A stretch of DNA of 64,000 bases from Isoetes taiwanensis (lineage: Eukaryota; Streptophyta; Lycopodiopsida; Isoetales; Isoetaceae): NCBI GenBank assembly GCA_021234155.1, contig JAJEKV010000034.1, forward strand, positions 3,525,491 to 3,589,490. The letters run 5' to 3'. The stretch's first letter is position 1, and each line of letters begins with the position of its first letter. This document shows, one piece after another, positions 1 through 14,043 of this stretch. The notes under the pieces were generated by a model. The model had not been told where the DNA came from. It was given only the letters and a program-made list of their open reading frames with translations, and did not search any database. The translations under genes were made by a program, and so were the position numbers.

Positions 1-44
1 CTGCCAGCAGGCTTGTTGCTGCGACGGTTTTTCCCTCCTAAGGG

Positions 45-130
45 GGGTTTTTTAATCCGGGTAGCAACAGGCTTGCTGCACCCGTGTAATTTGGGTCACA
101 TAGGCCGATTGACCTCCGCGGACGATAAAA
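45..130 (+). repeat. dispersed repeat, copy A
   Basis: This stretch resembles 37,903-37,989 across its whole length: both start with GGG plus a T-run and AATCC, carry a GATTG..CTCCG.GGA block and end in GATRATAAA. The GATAAA end looks like the 3' tail of a non-LTR retroelement, but no coding part is attached, so the class is not known. Confidence 0.5.
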
Positions 131-2666
131 GAACCTTCCTTCCTTCCTTCAATACATTTATCTTACAATTTTAAAAATATTAGCTCCTATATGTGATGCC
201 GGTGCTTATTGTACTAAACAAATGCAATTGGTCTTGAGGGGAGTATATTTCAGGTGCTCATTGTAGCTACCATCTGACAGAGCCAACGAAGGAGAATAAT
301 AATGTGTTTACTCCAAGCAAGGGGGTATTGTTGTGCAATAAAACTATACTTAATGTTCATCCAGAAAAAAATGACAACTCAAGTTTACCCTTTTCAGGTT
401 ATGGAAAGAGGTGTATGCCTGATATTATTGTACTCTGATAGTAAAATTCAATGGAAAAAAATTTGAGCATCTTTGTCTTCTGTAGTCTTTGTTTTTGTAA
501 TCTCTCATATATCAAAACACCGATAATAAGAAAACTTGGATTTAAAAAAAAAAAAAAAAGCTCAAATGAACCATATGCTGAAATATACTAGGAGATATCA
601 CAATTTAGAACCATGTAAAAAAAATCACGTTGAACCCTCAATTTTTATTACGCTAATATATTAAGCTTGAATACTATGCATTCAAAATTAGATATATTTA
701 CAATATTATTTAATTGTATTGGTATCATGGAAGAAAAATCATACTGGTATATCTAAACCAAGCATAGTTTTATTGATAATTAATCACTACAAAATACCAT
801 AATAATTATGCACTAAAATAACAAAGATGATTAATCACTGTAAAATATCATGCTAATTATGCACGTAAAATTACAATGTCAATAAACTAGGGATAATAGA
901 TGTGATCAAATATCATTCCGATAAACTTGATAAATTAAGTAGTAGTAGCACATATCATATATTCAAGTTGTCATAAAAACTAGCTATAAATTATCATCTT
1001 TCAATACCATGTGAAGAAACACTATTTGTATGTCATATTATTAAATTGCATTCATGAACTATATTGTATAACTAGACATGGTTTGTAAACTTTTTGGCCC
1101 ACATACCGGTATTGATTTTAGAAGTTGTTTTTTACTACGAAATCATTAGAAAAAGATCATACTAATTCAATTTTGGGGGCCTTGTATCGGTTCTACACTT
1201 GCTGCCAATTGAGGGTGATGAAAAGAGATTGATGATCTAACACTACGTCTTCATCCTTGCTGGTGGTTTTGACCTGCACATATTTGATGATGTGAGGATC
1301 CACCACACTAGCCCTGCCCTGTATGCAAGTACACGCATTGCAAAGGACTATTGCAAATGATCAAACGAGCATCACACATTTGGAGCAATTCTCTTCTAAA
1401 CTGTGTGAAAGGATGATTTCCATCTGCCGAGTGATGCTGCCATAGTCTCATTAGTTCAAAGTTGCAATCATTGCAGCAAAGCTAAACCTTGCCAATTGCC
1501 CTATGAACGATGTGAGCATTGAGATCACCGACAAGCATAGCCTAGCTATTTGAAAGCCTGAATATCATCATATAGGGCCCAACTCATCAACATCAACATG
1601 TTGATGATAGAAGTTTGAGTCCATATCTGGGAAATAGCAAGTGGCAATAAGTAGGAAGGTTCCTTGTTGGTCCTACAATCATATCCACATCTACGGTTGT
1701 GTATGACTGCATGTGTAAGAATACAAAAGATGCCAAAGATGGATAAACATACATTTTGCAATGTATAAGCTAATATGCATATTCATACTTATCAACTCCC
1801 ACCATTTTGCCTAATAATTTATCGTCGTGGATAATAAAAAATACATTTTCAATATACATTCTTATTCGCACTTACCATCACACTCCCTAATACGAGCATT
1901 ACATGCAAAGCTTTAATCAATCACGTGTTCATTATGTCAAGATGAGCCCCATTAGTTCACGTGTTCATTTGCGGTATTGGTATTATAATTGGAGTTCTTG
2001 CATACAATGATATGGACCACAATAGAACTGCAATAGCCTGACATCATGGGGCAGGGGCAGGTGATACAAATACGTGCTCAATGGAAATGGAGAAAAAGAA
2101 AAAGAAAAACAAAAAGAAATTGAAATCCATCCACATATGGTATTCTATCAAATTTGACCATTCAAATGAGTGGGGAACATATAAAGAAAATTGTGGTATA
2201 TATATATGTTTTTTTTTGTTTTGAACAGAAATCTCGGCTATACGTTACTAAATCAACTTATCCAACCCAAAAAAGCACGGAACGTTTCTCACAAGTATCG
2301 AATGGAGCATAAAAAAAATGCAAAAACTTGTGATAAAGAATAGAATAGAATGGACGAATCGGCCTATGGGACCCTTTGATAAAGAAAAGGCAACCTTGGA
2401 TAAGAAAATGCACCCTTGGGATGGGATGATGATGGATAACTCAATTATTTTACGTAGTCAGAAGAGCCTTGTCGGGCACAATGGATAAAGCTGACAACTT
2501 GCAAAATTTACTGAACAGTAAAGACTGCTGATGAACATTTCATTGGTTGGTAAGGTGTGGATTATTTGTACTACCTGACACAATTTTCTGACAGTACCAA
2601 TGCTTTAACAAGCCGGGGTTTCAAATTTGAAGGAAGTAGTGGGTTCGGGTCTCCACGGCAAATGCA
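131..2666. other. AT-rich upstream region, no gene seen
   Basis: No coding region, RNA gene or transposon domain is recognisable here. There is an A-run near 544-559 and a TATA-rich stretch near 2,196-2,206, too far upstream to call as the promoter of the beta-glucosidase gene. The short ORF at 1,546-1,761 on the minus strand has no recognisable motif. Confidence 0.6.
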
Positions 2667-5155
<2,489 letters not shown>

Positions 5156-5749
5156 GTCCTTCAAGTTACGTTATGTATGGCTTTTTTAGAATGGAATCCT
5201 AGTCTACATATACACTCAAGAACAAGGAACTCCAAAAATGCAGGGTGCACAACGCAGTTCTGTTAGTTCAAACTACTCGAGATATGTTACCGAGTGGTTC
5301 TTTACTTATTTGAAAAAAATATGCAGTAAGAGTAGAAAAAAAGAGTACAAATGGGAACATTATTATTTTGCTTAATAGGAAATTTGCAGTAAGAGTAAAA
5401 ATGGGAAGATTATTATCCAACTCTAAAACTCTAGTCTAACTCTAATCACTTTGTTTATCAAAATAAAAAATGTGAAGCAGAGGGAAGCGAGCAGGGAATC
5501 ATTGGGGGAATTGAACCCCCTGATCTAAGCAGCCAAAATCTAATGATTTAAACCACTCTAGAATGCAAAACCCAGAAGCGATCTGTGTTTTTGTTGGCCG
5601 AATTTGAATCCAAACACTGAAATTTAAACCTTCCGCTGGACGTGGAGCCCAATTCTGGCCTGGAGGCGGAATTGGGTAGACAGGCAAGGCCGTTTGGGCA
5701 GCGAATTGCTGCCGCTATTAAAATACTGGAGCCTCTTCCGAACTGTAAA
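5156..5749. other. 3' flank of the GH1 gene
   Basis: No gene is seen. An AATAAA lies at 5,462-5,467, about 300 bases after the stop, and could serve in polyadenylation. On the minus strand, about 5,499-5,575, there is a B-box-like GGTTCAATTCC preceded by a weak A-box-like TAGAGTGGTT. This suggests a tRNA-derived relic, but no cloverleaf can be closed. Confidence 0.45.
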
Positions 5750-6007
5750 GCAGCATGGGCCAATTGCTACCAGAATTATGGACGTAATTGGCCTTGAAAT
5801 CACAAATACACATCCCATTTTTGCAAAATTTCGCAGCTTCGTCTTCCTGTTACCTGCATGGAATTCTTATTAAAACAGGGTGAATAAATCACAGATATAT
5901 CTAGATCCACAGCTAATTTTAGCAGTCCCTAAATCAATCCTACATCTGTCCATTGACAGACCATTGACCATTGGTTTATTTTGATTAGAAATATATCATT
6001 ACCAACA
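5750..6007 (-). mobile_element. Ty1/Copia 3' LTR
   Basis: Read on the minus strand, this LTR starts with TGTTGGTAATG at 6,007, directly after a polypurine tract (minus-strand TTTTGAGGGGGAG, 6,008-6,020). It is similar to 44,410-44,621: the block around 5,912-5,965 (TAATTTTAGCAGTCCCTAAA and onward) is nearly identical. The low-coordinate end is uncertain because the two LTRs differ by indels there. Confidence 0.7.
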
Positions 6008-6961
6008 CTCCCCCTCAAAATACCCATTACTTTTGTTTCAATCAAGCACTAATCTAATCAAATATTCAGCAATTTTAAGAAAACCTAACACAAAACAATA
6101 AAACAACTTCCGCCAATATGAAGATCTGCATCATTGTGTATGAACAGTCTTCACAAAAACTTTGCAGCTTTCCGTAAACATTCAAAAGTAATGTCTTCAG
6201 TTCTGCCACAAATTGTCGTATCTTGAGAACTCCAGATCTGCACCATTCCAAGCTCTGCAATACATTTAACAAATTTCTCCAAGAGCTTCAGTAAATACAT
6301 CTACAATCATTTTATCAGTTCTCAAATGGTTATAATATAACTTTCAACAGTCTTTTCTCATGTGAAATTGTACTGCACCTCAATGTGCTTCGCTTTAGAA
6401 AAATTAGACAGATGTTTAGCTAAAGATAGTGCAACAGAATTATCATTGAAAATGACAGTAGTATTAGGCTTTGGCACATTAATCTCTTGTAGCAATCTTC
6501 TTAGCCAAATGCATTCTTTGGTTGTACTGCATAAAGCCATGTATTCAGACTCGCATGTAGATGCAGCAGTTGCTCTTTGTTTCCTATTGCACCAATCTAT
6601 TGCTCCCCCTTGCAGAAGGAAACAAAAGCAAGGACAACCTTTGTGTTTCATAAGAACAGGGCTGTTACTAAACAATCAGAAGAACATAATTGTAGTTTCT
6701 TTTTACGTAAATGTTCCAATAAGCATGGCTACGAGTGAATATCTGATTGGTGAAAAATTTGTGAATGGTGTGATACCATTGCCAGGGGGGGTGCCTAAGT
6801 CCAAAAATCACTTAAAGAGGCTTGCATACTTTATGTTCTTATCCGTGCTTTATAAAATCTAGAGCCTGCTTAAGATAAACTTCTTGCAATTTTCCATGTA
6901 GAAAAGCGGTCTTTACATCCATTTATTGCAAATCAAAATTATTAGCTGTTGCAACGACTAA
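6008..6961 (-). pseudogene. Copia reverse transcriptase (part) and RNase H, broken
   Basis: On the minus strand, 6,961-6,700 encodes a degenerate Copia RT segment: ATANNFDLQ, MDVKTAFLHGKLQE, then a PRQWY-like stretch, with stops and frameshifts. The YVDD active-site region is missing; sequence jumps to RNase H. The RNase H part (6,675-6,358) is open and has the Copia landmarks GGAIDW, ESEYMALCSTTKECIWLRRLL and DNSVALSLAKH. The polypurine tract follows. The next upstream Copia piece on this strand is at 8,366-8,990. The chromovirus at 6,962-8,365 separates the two. Confidence 0.85.
6957..6961. repeat. probable target-site duplication of chromovirus (left)
   Basis: ACTAA directly precedes the left LTR. 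GCTAA (8,366-8,370) directly follows the right LTR. Four of five bases match, as expected for an old 5-bp Ty3/Gypsy duplication. Confidence 0.6.
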
Positions 6962-7250
6962 TGTGACGACCATACGGATATTCGTACCAGACGAACATTA
7001 TACTCGTACGTATAAAAGATGGTCGTCACGGATGCAAAAGAGTAGTTGCACAAGACAGAGGTTGAACTGCGCAACCTTCCAATTGCGAATCACATACCTT
7101 TACCAAATGCACTACCAATATATGTTGAAGACATTCCTTCACATTTTCCTCATATGTGGGACTATCTCCAGGAGGTTCTAGAATATTCTAGAACCTAAAT
7201 GCATGTGCGACATGCGAGATCCCATCCATTGGAGTGGCGCGATCCTGATT
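6962..7250 (+). repeat. chromovirus left LTR, truncated
   Basis: This matches the first part of the LTR at 7,887-8,365, including GGAGGTTCTAGAATATTCTA and CATCCATTGGAGTGGC. It carries an extra ATAAAAGATGGTCGTCACGG-like insertion around 7,009-7,030 that the right LTR lacks. Similarity stops near 7,250, where integrase-like sequence begins. Confidence 0.75.
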
Positions 7251-7880
7251 GGTCCCTTAGTGTCACTGGCGGCAATCCTAGTGCCGAGTTTCGACTTGAG
7301 AAACTCCAGGCTCTTCAATTAGATCTTCAGCATCATCTTCACCGAGCATAGGAATGTTATCGGCATTATGCCGATTTGCATCGGTAGGAAGCTCCTAAAT
7401 TTCACGTTGGTGACCTTGTCTGGCTTCTTCGTAGGGACCTCTCTACCTCACGTCCCTGAAACAAGCTTGACTATCGTCGCCTTGGTCCTTACCGGATCAT
7501 GGCTCAAATAAGCAATGTGGCATTCCGGCCCGAGCTTCCTCCAGTTGTTCGGCTCCATCCAGTATTTCATGTTTCTCTATTGGAGCCCTACACAGTTAAT
7601 ACTTTCCCCGATCGCGTTCCTCCGCCGCCACCACCAGTGGAAATTGACGATCATGAGGAGTTCGAGGTTCGAGAGATTCTGGACTCCAAGTTTCTTCGTC
7701 GATGATTGTATTACTTTGTCGATTGGGAAGGTTACTCGCCAAGTAATAGAACCTGGGAGCCTGCCGAGAATCTGACTAATGCTCCTGATAAAATTGCAGA
7801 GTTTCACTGACGTTACCTGGACAAGCCAAGTATGAGTACTCCGGCCCCAGTTCCGAGGACTCGTCGCCATCGTGGAAGGG
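7251..7880 (+). pseudogene. chromovirus integrase C-terminus with chromodomain, broken
   Basis: Translated in shifting frames, this gives the end of a Gypsy integrase: HVGDLVWLLRRDL, then KLDYRRLGPYRI, LRLHPVFHVSLLEPYT-like and a proline run. A chromodomain-like YFVDWEGYSP..RTWEPAENL follows. The open part runs 7,499-7,705. The order (GPY/F module, then chromodomain) defines chromoviruses. Stops after SKFLRR and in the first part show it is dead. Confidence 0.8.
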
Positions 7881-7886
7881 GGATGG

Positions 7887-8365
7887 TGTGACGACCATAC
7901 GAATATTCGTACCATACGAACATTATCAGATGCAAAAGGGTAGTTGCACAAGATAAGGGTTGAACTCGCAACCTTCCAATTGCGAGTCACATACTTTTGC
8001 CAAATGTGCTACCGATATCTTTCACATCTTTATATTCCTTCACATCTTCCTCATATGTGGGATTGTCTCCAGGAGGTTCTAGAATATTCTAGAACCTAAA
8101 TGCACTTGGCGAGATCCCATCCATTGGAGTGGCATGATCCTGACCGTTGGCCTAGATATATAAAGAGGCACCTCCTTCTTGTCGAACCATTTCGGTTCAA
8201 CGCTAGTCTTGAGCCTTTTAGGCATCTGTCTCGTGTTCCTGCTTGCCCCATTGTACTCTTGATTCCTATTCATATATCATATTCTTTGCCAATCTTGGCA
8301 TATTTCTTCCGCATTTCTTGTGTATTTTCCACGTATTTTTCTTGTTCTCGCGTAGGTTCATGACA
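7887..8365 (+). repeat. chromovirus right LTR, complete
   Basis: 479 bp, TG...CA, preceded by a purine-rich tract (GGAAGGGGGATGG, 7,874-7,886). A TATATAAAG at 8,157-8,165 is a likely LTR promoter TATA box. A solo LTR of the same family lies on the other strand at 48,663-49,103. Confidence 0.85.
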
Positions 8366-8990
8366 GCTAATACTACTCGCAACTGAGCTCAACCTAGCCA
8401 TTGGAGCAAATGTTTCATGAAAATCCACTCCTAGGATTTGAGAACAACCCATGGCTTCCAGGCGTGCCTCAATACTTGCTGACAACTTTAAGCTCATCGT
8501 ATTCTATTTTATAAATCCATTTGCAATTTACTATTTTCCTACCTTTGGGCAGATCAGTCAACGTTCGAGTTTCATTCTCAATCAATGACTAAAACTCTTC
8601 ATGCATAGCACGCCACCATTCATCCTTTTTAGCACTTTGCATAGCCATAGTAAAGTTTTTAAGTTCATCAGGAAGTATAGTCGTGTGAAATGCAAGCTAT
8701 CTAAAAGTTTTCTCTTTCTTTGAATTTAGATACTCTTGCACATGGCTAGTGACTTGCCTTGCTCTGCTTGAGTTTTTTAGCATATACGTCACCTGTGTTT
8801 GATTATCTACAGCAGGCAAAAGATCATCAAGTTCACCATCATCACTATCCTCTAGTTCAGAAGGCATCTCTACATCATGATCAAAGGATGTTCCTCTATG
8901 TATATCTAAATCTTCTGTCTGATCCTTATTTGAGTCTATATCACTGCAAGAAGAATCATTCAAATCATAGAACTTATTATTTCTGTCTCA
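8366..8990 (-). pseudogene. Copia integrase-RT linker and RT start, broken
   Basis: On the minus strand, 8,963-8,697 is an acidic linker (SDIDSNKDQTEDLD, ELEDSDDGELDDLL). The Copia RT start follows: WWRAMHEEF, LIENETRTLTDLPKGRK, CKWIYKIEY, then GVDFHETFAPMARLSSV near 8,400. Frameshifts and stops interrupt it. The sequence continues across the chromovirus to the RT segment at 6,961. Confidence 0.85.
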
Positions 8991-9880
8991 TGCCAGGGTA
9001 TTTTTTAACCTCCCTATATATTTGACGGGGCATAATATATTGGCCACTACTTGACTTGCATAATTTGCTATGCGTAGTTTGGCCTGGCCCTTTTTTTGCA
9101 TTGTCACACCAAGGGGTTATAAGCTAAATGGCGAAATCAATGAACTATTTTTCTTTTCAAAAATTTGAATTTGCCACATCCATGCATCTACCACGTCAGT
9201 AAGACGATCTCTAGTTTCTATGATGCTCTATGCAGTTCAAAACAAATACATGCTACTATGCTTCTCCAACTAAGATTACTATAAGATCTGTATTAAATAT
9301 GCAGAATGTAGGCAAACGTACAAATGGATTTGTAGGATGGATCTCATCGAAAACCATATGCAGGTACTTGGTAAATGGAGACTAACCTTGATTTTAGTTA
9401 GGACGATGAAAAGGATCGGGCTGGATGATGAAGAACAAATTCGGAATGCGAATTGCAAATTGAATCAAAACAAATTTGAACCTAAGAATAAAAATACTAT
9501 ATTATTAAAAATGCCTTTAGAATTTTAGGGCTAAACTCGAAAAGATTTTAACCCCTATAATTGTCGAAATTATGTCCCTACACTTGGCCAATATAGAGTT
9601 GACCATAACCCTAGAATTATAAAATGGTTCCATGGTTGAAATGGCCACCACAACAAGCTATTAGCGTGCATAATATTTTGGAATGGCCACGTCCTAGGGG
9701 TTCGAAGATTTGGCAAATATCAAATTGGCCACTTATGAAGTGAATTTAATAAGTTAGTGTTTTGAACTGGCCACCACCCTTTGAGAATGCATCCTAGTCC
9801 GGTGTGATCGACTATTTTATGAAATATTTGAATGTATGGCCAACTGGCCCGCCTGGGCCACTAAAAAACACCGTACCTCA
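8991..9880. other. unexplained insertion inside Copia
   Basis: About 0.9 kb between the Copia linker (8,990) and the integrase part (9,881). It is AT-rich, with several copies of TTGGCCAC or ATGGCCAC, and no coding similarity I can recognise. Its exact ends and any duplication are not clear. Confidence 0.5.
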
Positions 9881-10836
9881 TCCAAAATCAAAATTCTACT
9901 CATCAAAGCATACACTTCTTCGTATGACGAGTTTCTTACTTGAAAGGACATATAGCATGTCACCCTTAATTACATCAAAGTATCTAATAAATACAAAAGG
10001 GAAAGGCTTATCTGGCAGCTTATCTTTCTTAAGATTTGCATATGCCTTACATCCAAACACTTTAGTGTCAACTATGTCTGGTTTTCGGTTTGTCCAAAGC
10101 TCTTCTGAAATAGCTTAGGAGAAGCTTTGGTTGGGATTCTCTTAAGCAAATAACAAGCCGTATGTATTGCCTCTCCTTAAAAAAGAAAGGTCAACACCAT
10201 TTCCAAATAGCATAGTATCACTCCAAAATAGTTTTATTCTTTTGTTCAACTACACTGTTGGTTTTCATGTGGCACAGACTTTGCGTGTTGAAATCCAAAC
10301 TCCGGGAAGATTTTCAAACTTGTTATTAACCAACTCACCGCCTGGTCTGTTCTAATTTGCTTTATGATGCATTCGCTCTGATTTTCAACCAAGTTTTTCC
10401 AAGTGACAAAATAATCATACCCCTCTGATTTTCTTTTTAAGAAATGCACTCAGAGCTTTCTGGCATAATCATCTATTATCAAAAGAAAATGCCTGGCACC
10501 TCCAACAGATGAAATCTTTGCTCTTCCCCATGGGGACAAGCTCCAGAAATTTTGATGCCTTATGTGCTTTTTTTTAGGAAATTTCCTTCTGTGCATTTTC
10601 CCGAGCATGCAGCCTTCACACAATTCCTTTGGTTTCGCTATCTCCCTCAATAATTGATAATTTGGGTCTCTCAATCTCTCGTGCTATAGCTGGCCGCTGT
10701 CTGCAATAGATGCTCTTAAGGTTGTTTCCTGACTCTAGTCACTTCCTTCCCATTCCTTTATGATGCATCTTCCATGACCAAACTGCACTAATAACTTTGC
10801 ATCAATATGTAGCATAATAACAGGGTTTTTTTTTTA
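9881..10836 (-). pseudogene. Copia integrase region, broken
   Basis: On the minus strand, from 10,836: LHIDAKLLVQFGHGRCIIKEWEG, then the GAG-pre-integrase domain with LCEGCMLGKMHRRKFPK. The integrase core follows (AKISSVGGARHFLLIIDDYARKL, FLKRKSEGYDYF, KQIRTDQ). It ends with YVLSSKKLVIRRSVCFDE near 9,885. Stops and frameshifts are spread through it. The first codons follow directly on the protease segment that ends at 20,004. Confidence 0.88.
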
Positions 10837-13616
10837 ATGTTTTTGTACGATTTTTACTAAGGTTTTTCTATGATTTTGGTGCTGTATTTGATGAGGTATA
10901 CTAAATAGTATTTCTAGAGTGCTTACCTTGTTTTTGAGTGGTTAAATTTCACATTCTAATGGTTTTAACCCTAATTTATGATTTTATTTAATAGCTTAAA
11001 CTTTATTCCATGATTTTGTTTTCCTCTCAACATGCAGCGGCCGAGCAAACCCCAAATGGGGTTTCTGTCATAAACCTGGAGGATTCTTGGGCCTCTGGGC
11101 CGCTAGAGCATTAGATTAAATCAGGTATGCACCAACAAATCTTATCTGCCGAACTAGTTGGAGTTGATGATATGCAGTAAATCTAGCTGGAATTGGCATA
11201 TCGAGCAGAATAAACAAGGGGCCGAAAAGGCATGGAAGAAGAATGGGTTTGGTTTTAAAGGAATTAAGAAAATGGGGCCGGATTTTGTTCTATCTGCACA
11301 TAAAGCTTACACATTGGAGGCGTCGAATGCGAGGAAGCCTTGGATCTGCGTCATCACTTGCTTTCCTTGATGCAGTTTTCTTGATGCAATTTGCCTTGTT
11401 CTGGGGTTTTGCCTATTCTAGTTCTATTCTGACAAGGCATCTCATATCAGGTCGGTCTTGTGATTTAAATTCCGTCCTTTGTCTTTTTCCGCATTTCTTC
11501 AGCTTTATATTTCGTTTCTTCCTTCTATCTTTCTTTTGCCATAACCCATTTCGCCATCTGATCGAATTTTTTTTGTTTCTGTCTCATTTTTACACATATG
11601 TCGCCGGATTTTACCATGAAAAGATTTGCATGGTCGGATGTCAATGGCTCTGCTTCATTCTGTGCCTTCTAAATTCTGATAGTTTAAAGGGCATCATTTT
11701 TAGCAATGTCTTCTTACGGCTTTGTCAAATTTGTTGTCCCATAGGCAACTAACCTACCCTGAGCCCCAGCTTTCTTACATTTAGAAATTTTTTTGATAAT
11801 AATGGTTCCTTAAGAGGGCTGGAGGAAATGCAGATGAAGTCCCCATCTGAAGCTGAAATTGCAAGCAAGGAAAAAAAAGAGGCTAAAAGAGCCGAAGTTG
11901 CAAGCGAGGAAAACAAGGTGCTGCGCACGGAGGGTTGCCCTCCATGGCCGGAGGGTGAAGTGGCTTAAATCATAGTTCAAAGTCATATTTTGACAATCAA
12001 TTCAAAACCATAACCCCAAACATTTAGAAACGAAATCCTCTGTAGCCAACGAACTACCTTTATCTTTCAAAATGCAGCTAAAGAGTTTAACAACCTGTGA
12101 AATAAAGAACACACGAATTTCAGAACTATAAAATATCTGGGGGGCTATTTGGGAAAATATTTAAAATTTAAGGGGCATTTTGGGAATTTTAAAAATACGA
12201 GCGCTTTTTTGGAATTAAGTCAAGGAAGGGAGCCCCCGAGAAATCGGTTACAACCCCGCATAAGGCAACACTTGTAAACACATTATACTTCCAAACAATC
12301 TTGTTTATTTCAAGAACCATGTACATAATGAGACTAGAGAATGCCAAACTTTTTAAAATGAGATATGGCGAGGAATGATAAGATTGGACGTTCCAAAACG
12401 TTTAAGCTAAGAATAAGAACAGTAGCCAATATTGGCACACATTTAAGCAGCTGTCAATACTTTATGCTGGTAATGATAGAGGTCCAATGGATTTTGCTTA
12501 GCTTAGGCATTCATGTTGTGAATAATAGCATATTCTTCAAGTACTATACTAGAATGTACACTTCCAAAATCTAAATCGGTTGTGATCACTCTAGAAGAGA
12601 AAAAGACATACAAAAATAAACTGCTACTATAGGTCTAAAATACGATAGAGAATTCTCACCACTGTAACATGTGGAATAGGGAACAGTTTGACAACCACAG
12701 TACCAAGGACCACAACATATCATAATATCCAGCATATGCTTAGGATATGCTGAAAACCCACATGAGCAAGGGTTTGGCCCCCTAGGGGCAACACAAAAAT
12801 TTTCGTAAGAAATCATTGAGCACATGAATAGGTTTAGAATAGAATAGAATAGAATAGTGCTTTTAGCATATGATGATATATTTTCAATTATCCTAATAAA
12901 GATATTAATAACAAGATTTGGATGGACTTTCATACAGAGCCATGTAGGGATTACCAATGGGGCTTAGATTTACTTGTGCATTTGATGAGGCGGGTTGCTT
13001 TGCTCTTATCCGGTTTGATTTGTTTTTCTAAAATCTCAAGATACCTTGAATATTTTTTTGTATTGCGTAGACAATGGGCTTGGGTAGTTTTAGGAATTCG
13101 ATATGTTTTACTGTCTGACTAGAGCAACTTTACATTATTTGTTCCTATATTAAATGTCGTGCTTCGATCTGCAAAGGTGTGCTGCCATATATCTTTGCTG
13201 CGATTTGTTAAAATATGTAATGCTCAAGGCTAGTTCGGCAGCAAGGACATTGTATTGAGCATAAAGTTTACTATTAGCCTTTGTAGACATTTATTTTGCC
13301 TTTGATGGCTTGTACAGAAGCTTGTTGGGCCGGTCCATGAACAACTTAACCGAATTCCTACTTGAAGGCATTATTCGCCGAAGCTTGCATTTACAAGCTG
13401 ATATACATTGTCTCACATAAGATCCTAGAACTCCATGAAACTTAGATCCAACCTGGCACCTGTTTTTAATATTATCCAAAGTAGGGCATATGAGCAAACG
13501 TCGCAGACCACCCTCAACACAGCATTTTCTAAAGGTCATGCGAGTGAGAAGACATGTTTGTGTATCCACTTGCAACTTATCTTGAAAGCTCAACCATCTT
13601 GCCATGATATGTATAT
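10837..13616. other. part of a 9.2 kb insertion, no gene seen
   Basis: It starts with a T-run (10,837 onward) that could be the poly(A) of a minus-strand retroelement. No domain is recognised in any frame; open frames such as 11,243-11,752 are short and low-complexity. Two short blocks recur later in the same insertion: AGAGGCTAAAAGAGCC near 11,878 and again near 18,247, and an AAGGGTTTG.CCCCCT block near 12,768 and 18,213. An ATAGA microsatellite lies at 12,835-12,857. Confidence 0.5.
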
Positions 13617-13624
13617 CGCGTGAG

Positions 13625-14035
13625 CAGTGTAGTACCATACTTCCCGTACCGTACGTGTACAGTACGTATGCAACGTACAGTACGGGGTAACGTACGATGG
13701 CCAGTTTAACGTACAAACGTACGTCAAAAGTTGTTGTTTAAAGTACGCGTACGGTACGTACGGTACCATAAAATACGTACGGTACGTACGTTAACCGAAA
13801 AAAAAATTATTTTTTTTTTTATTTTTTTTGAAAAGTACTTGTACCGTACCTATAAAGTACGTACCGTACCTGTACCGTACTTATAAAGTACGTACCGTAC
13901 GCGTACGTAAACAACAAACCAAAAAAAATTTTTGTTTTCTTATTTGATGCACAAAATGAATAAGTACGTACGGTACGTATGGGTACGGTACGTTAAGTAT
14001 GGAAAACGTAACGTACGCGTACTTAACCTACACTG
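13625..14035. mobile_element. non-autonomous hAT-type element, GTAC-rich
   Basis: The ends are inverted (CAGTGTAG ... CTACACTG) and are flanked by a perfect 8-bp direct repeat, CGCGTGAG (13,617-13,624 and 14,036-14,043). An 8-bp duplication with short CAGTG-type inverted ends is the hAT signature. The 411-bp body is made largely of GTAC, CGTAC and GGTAC units and can form many hairpins. No transposase is encoded. Confidence 0.85.
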
Positions 14036-14043
14036 CGCGTGAG

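Larger units (their letters stand above)
6962..8365 (+). mobile_element. Ty3/Gypsy chromovirus with large internal deletion
   Basis: The element begins and ends with LTRs starting TGTGACGACC. The left copy (6,962 to about 7,250) is truncated and the right copy (7,887-8,365, ending TGACA) is complete. Only the integrase tail with a chromodomain remains between them. Gag, protease, RT, RNase H and the integrase core are gone, together with the end of the left LTR and the primer site, so one deletion removed them. It sits inside, and opposite in strand to, Copia RT. Confidence 0.85.

Noticed and set aside
5499-5575. tRNA-like sequence on the minus strand
   Set aside because: B-box and weak A-box are present, but no acceptor or anticodon stem can be formed; at most a tRNA-derived relic.
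6362-6862. 166-codon plus-strand ORF
   Set aside because: Antisense to Copia RNase H and RT sequence.
11243-11752. 169-codon plus-strand ORF rich in Phe, Leu and Ser
   Set aside because: Low-complexity T-rich DNA gives hydrophobic translation; no family or gene structure supports it.
13630-14030. Regular GTAC-containing repeats that could suggest a CRISPR-like or satellite array
   Set aside because: Units are irregular with no spacers, and the whole block has hAT-type ends and an 8-bp duplication.
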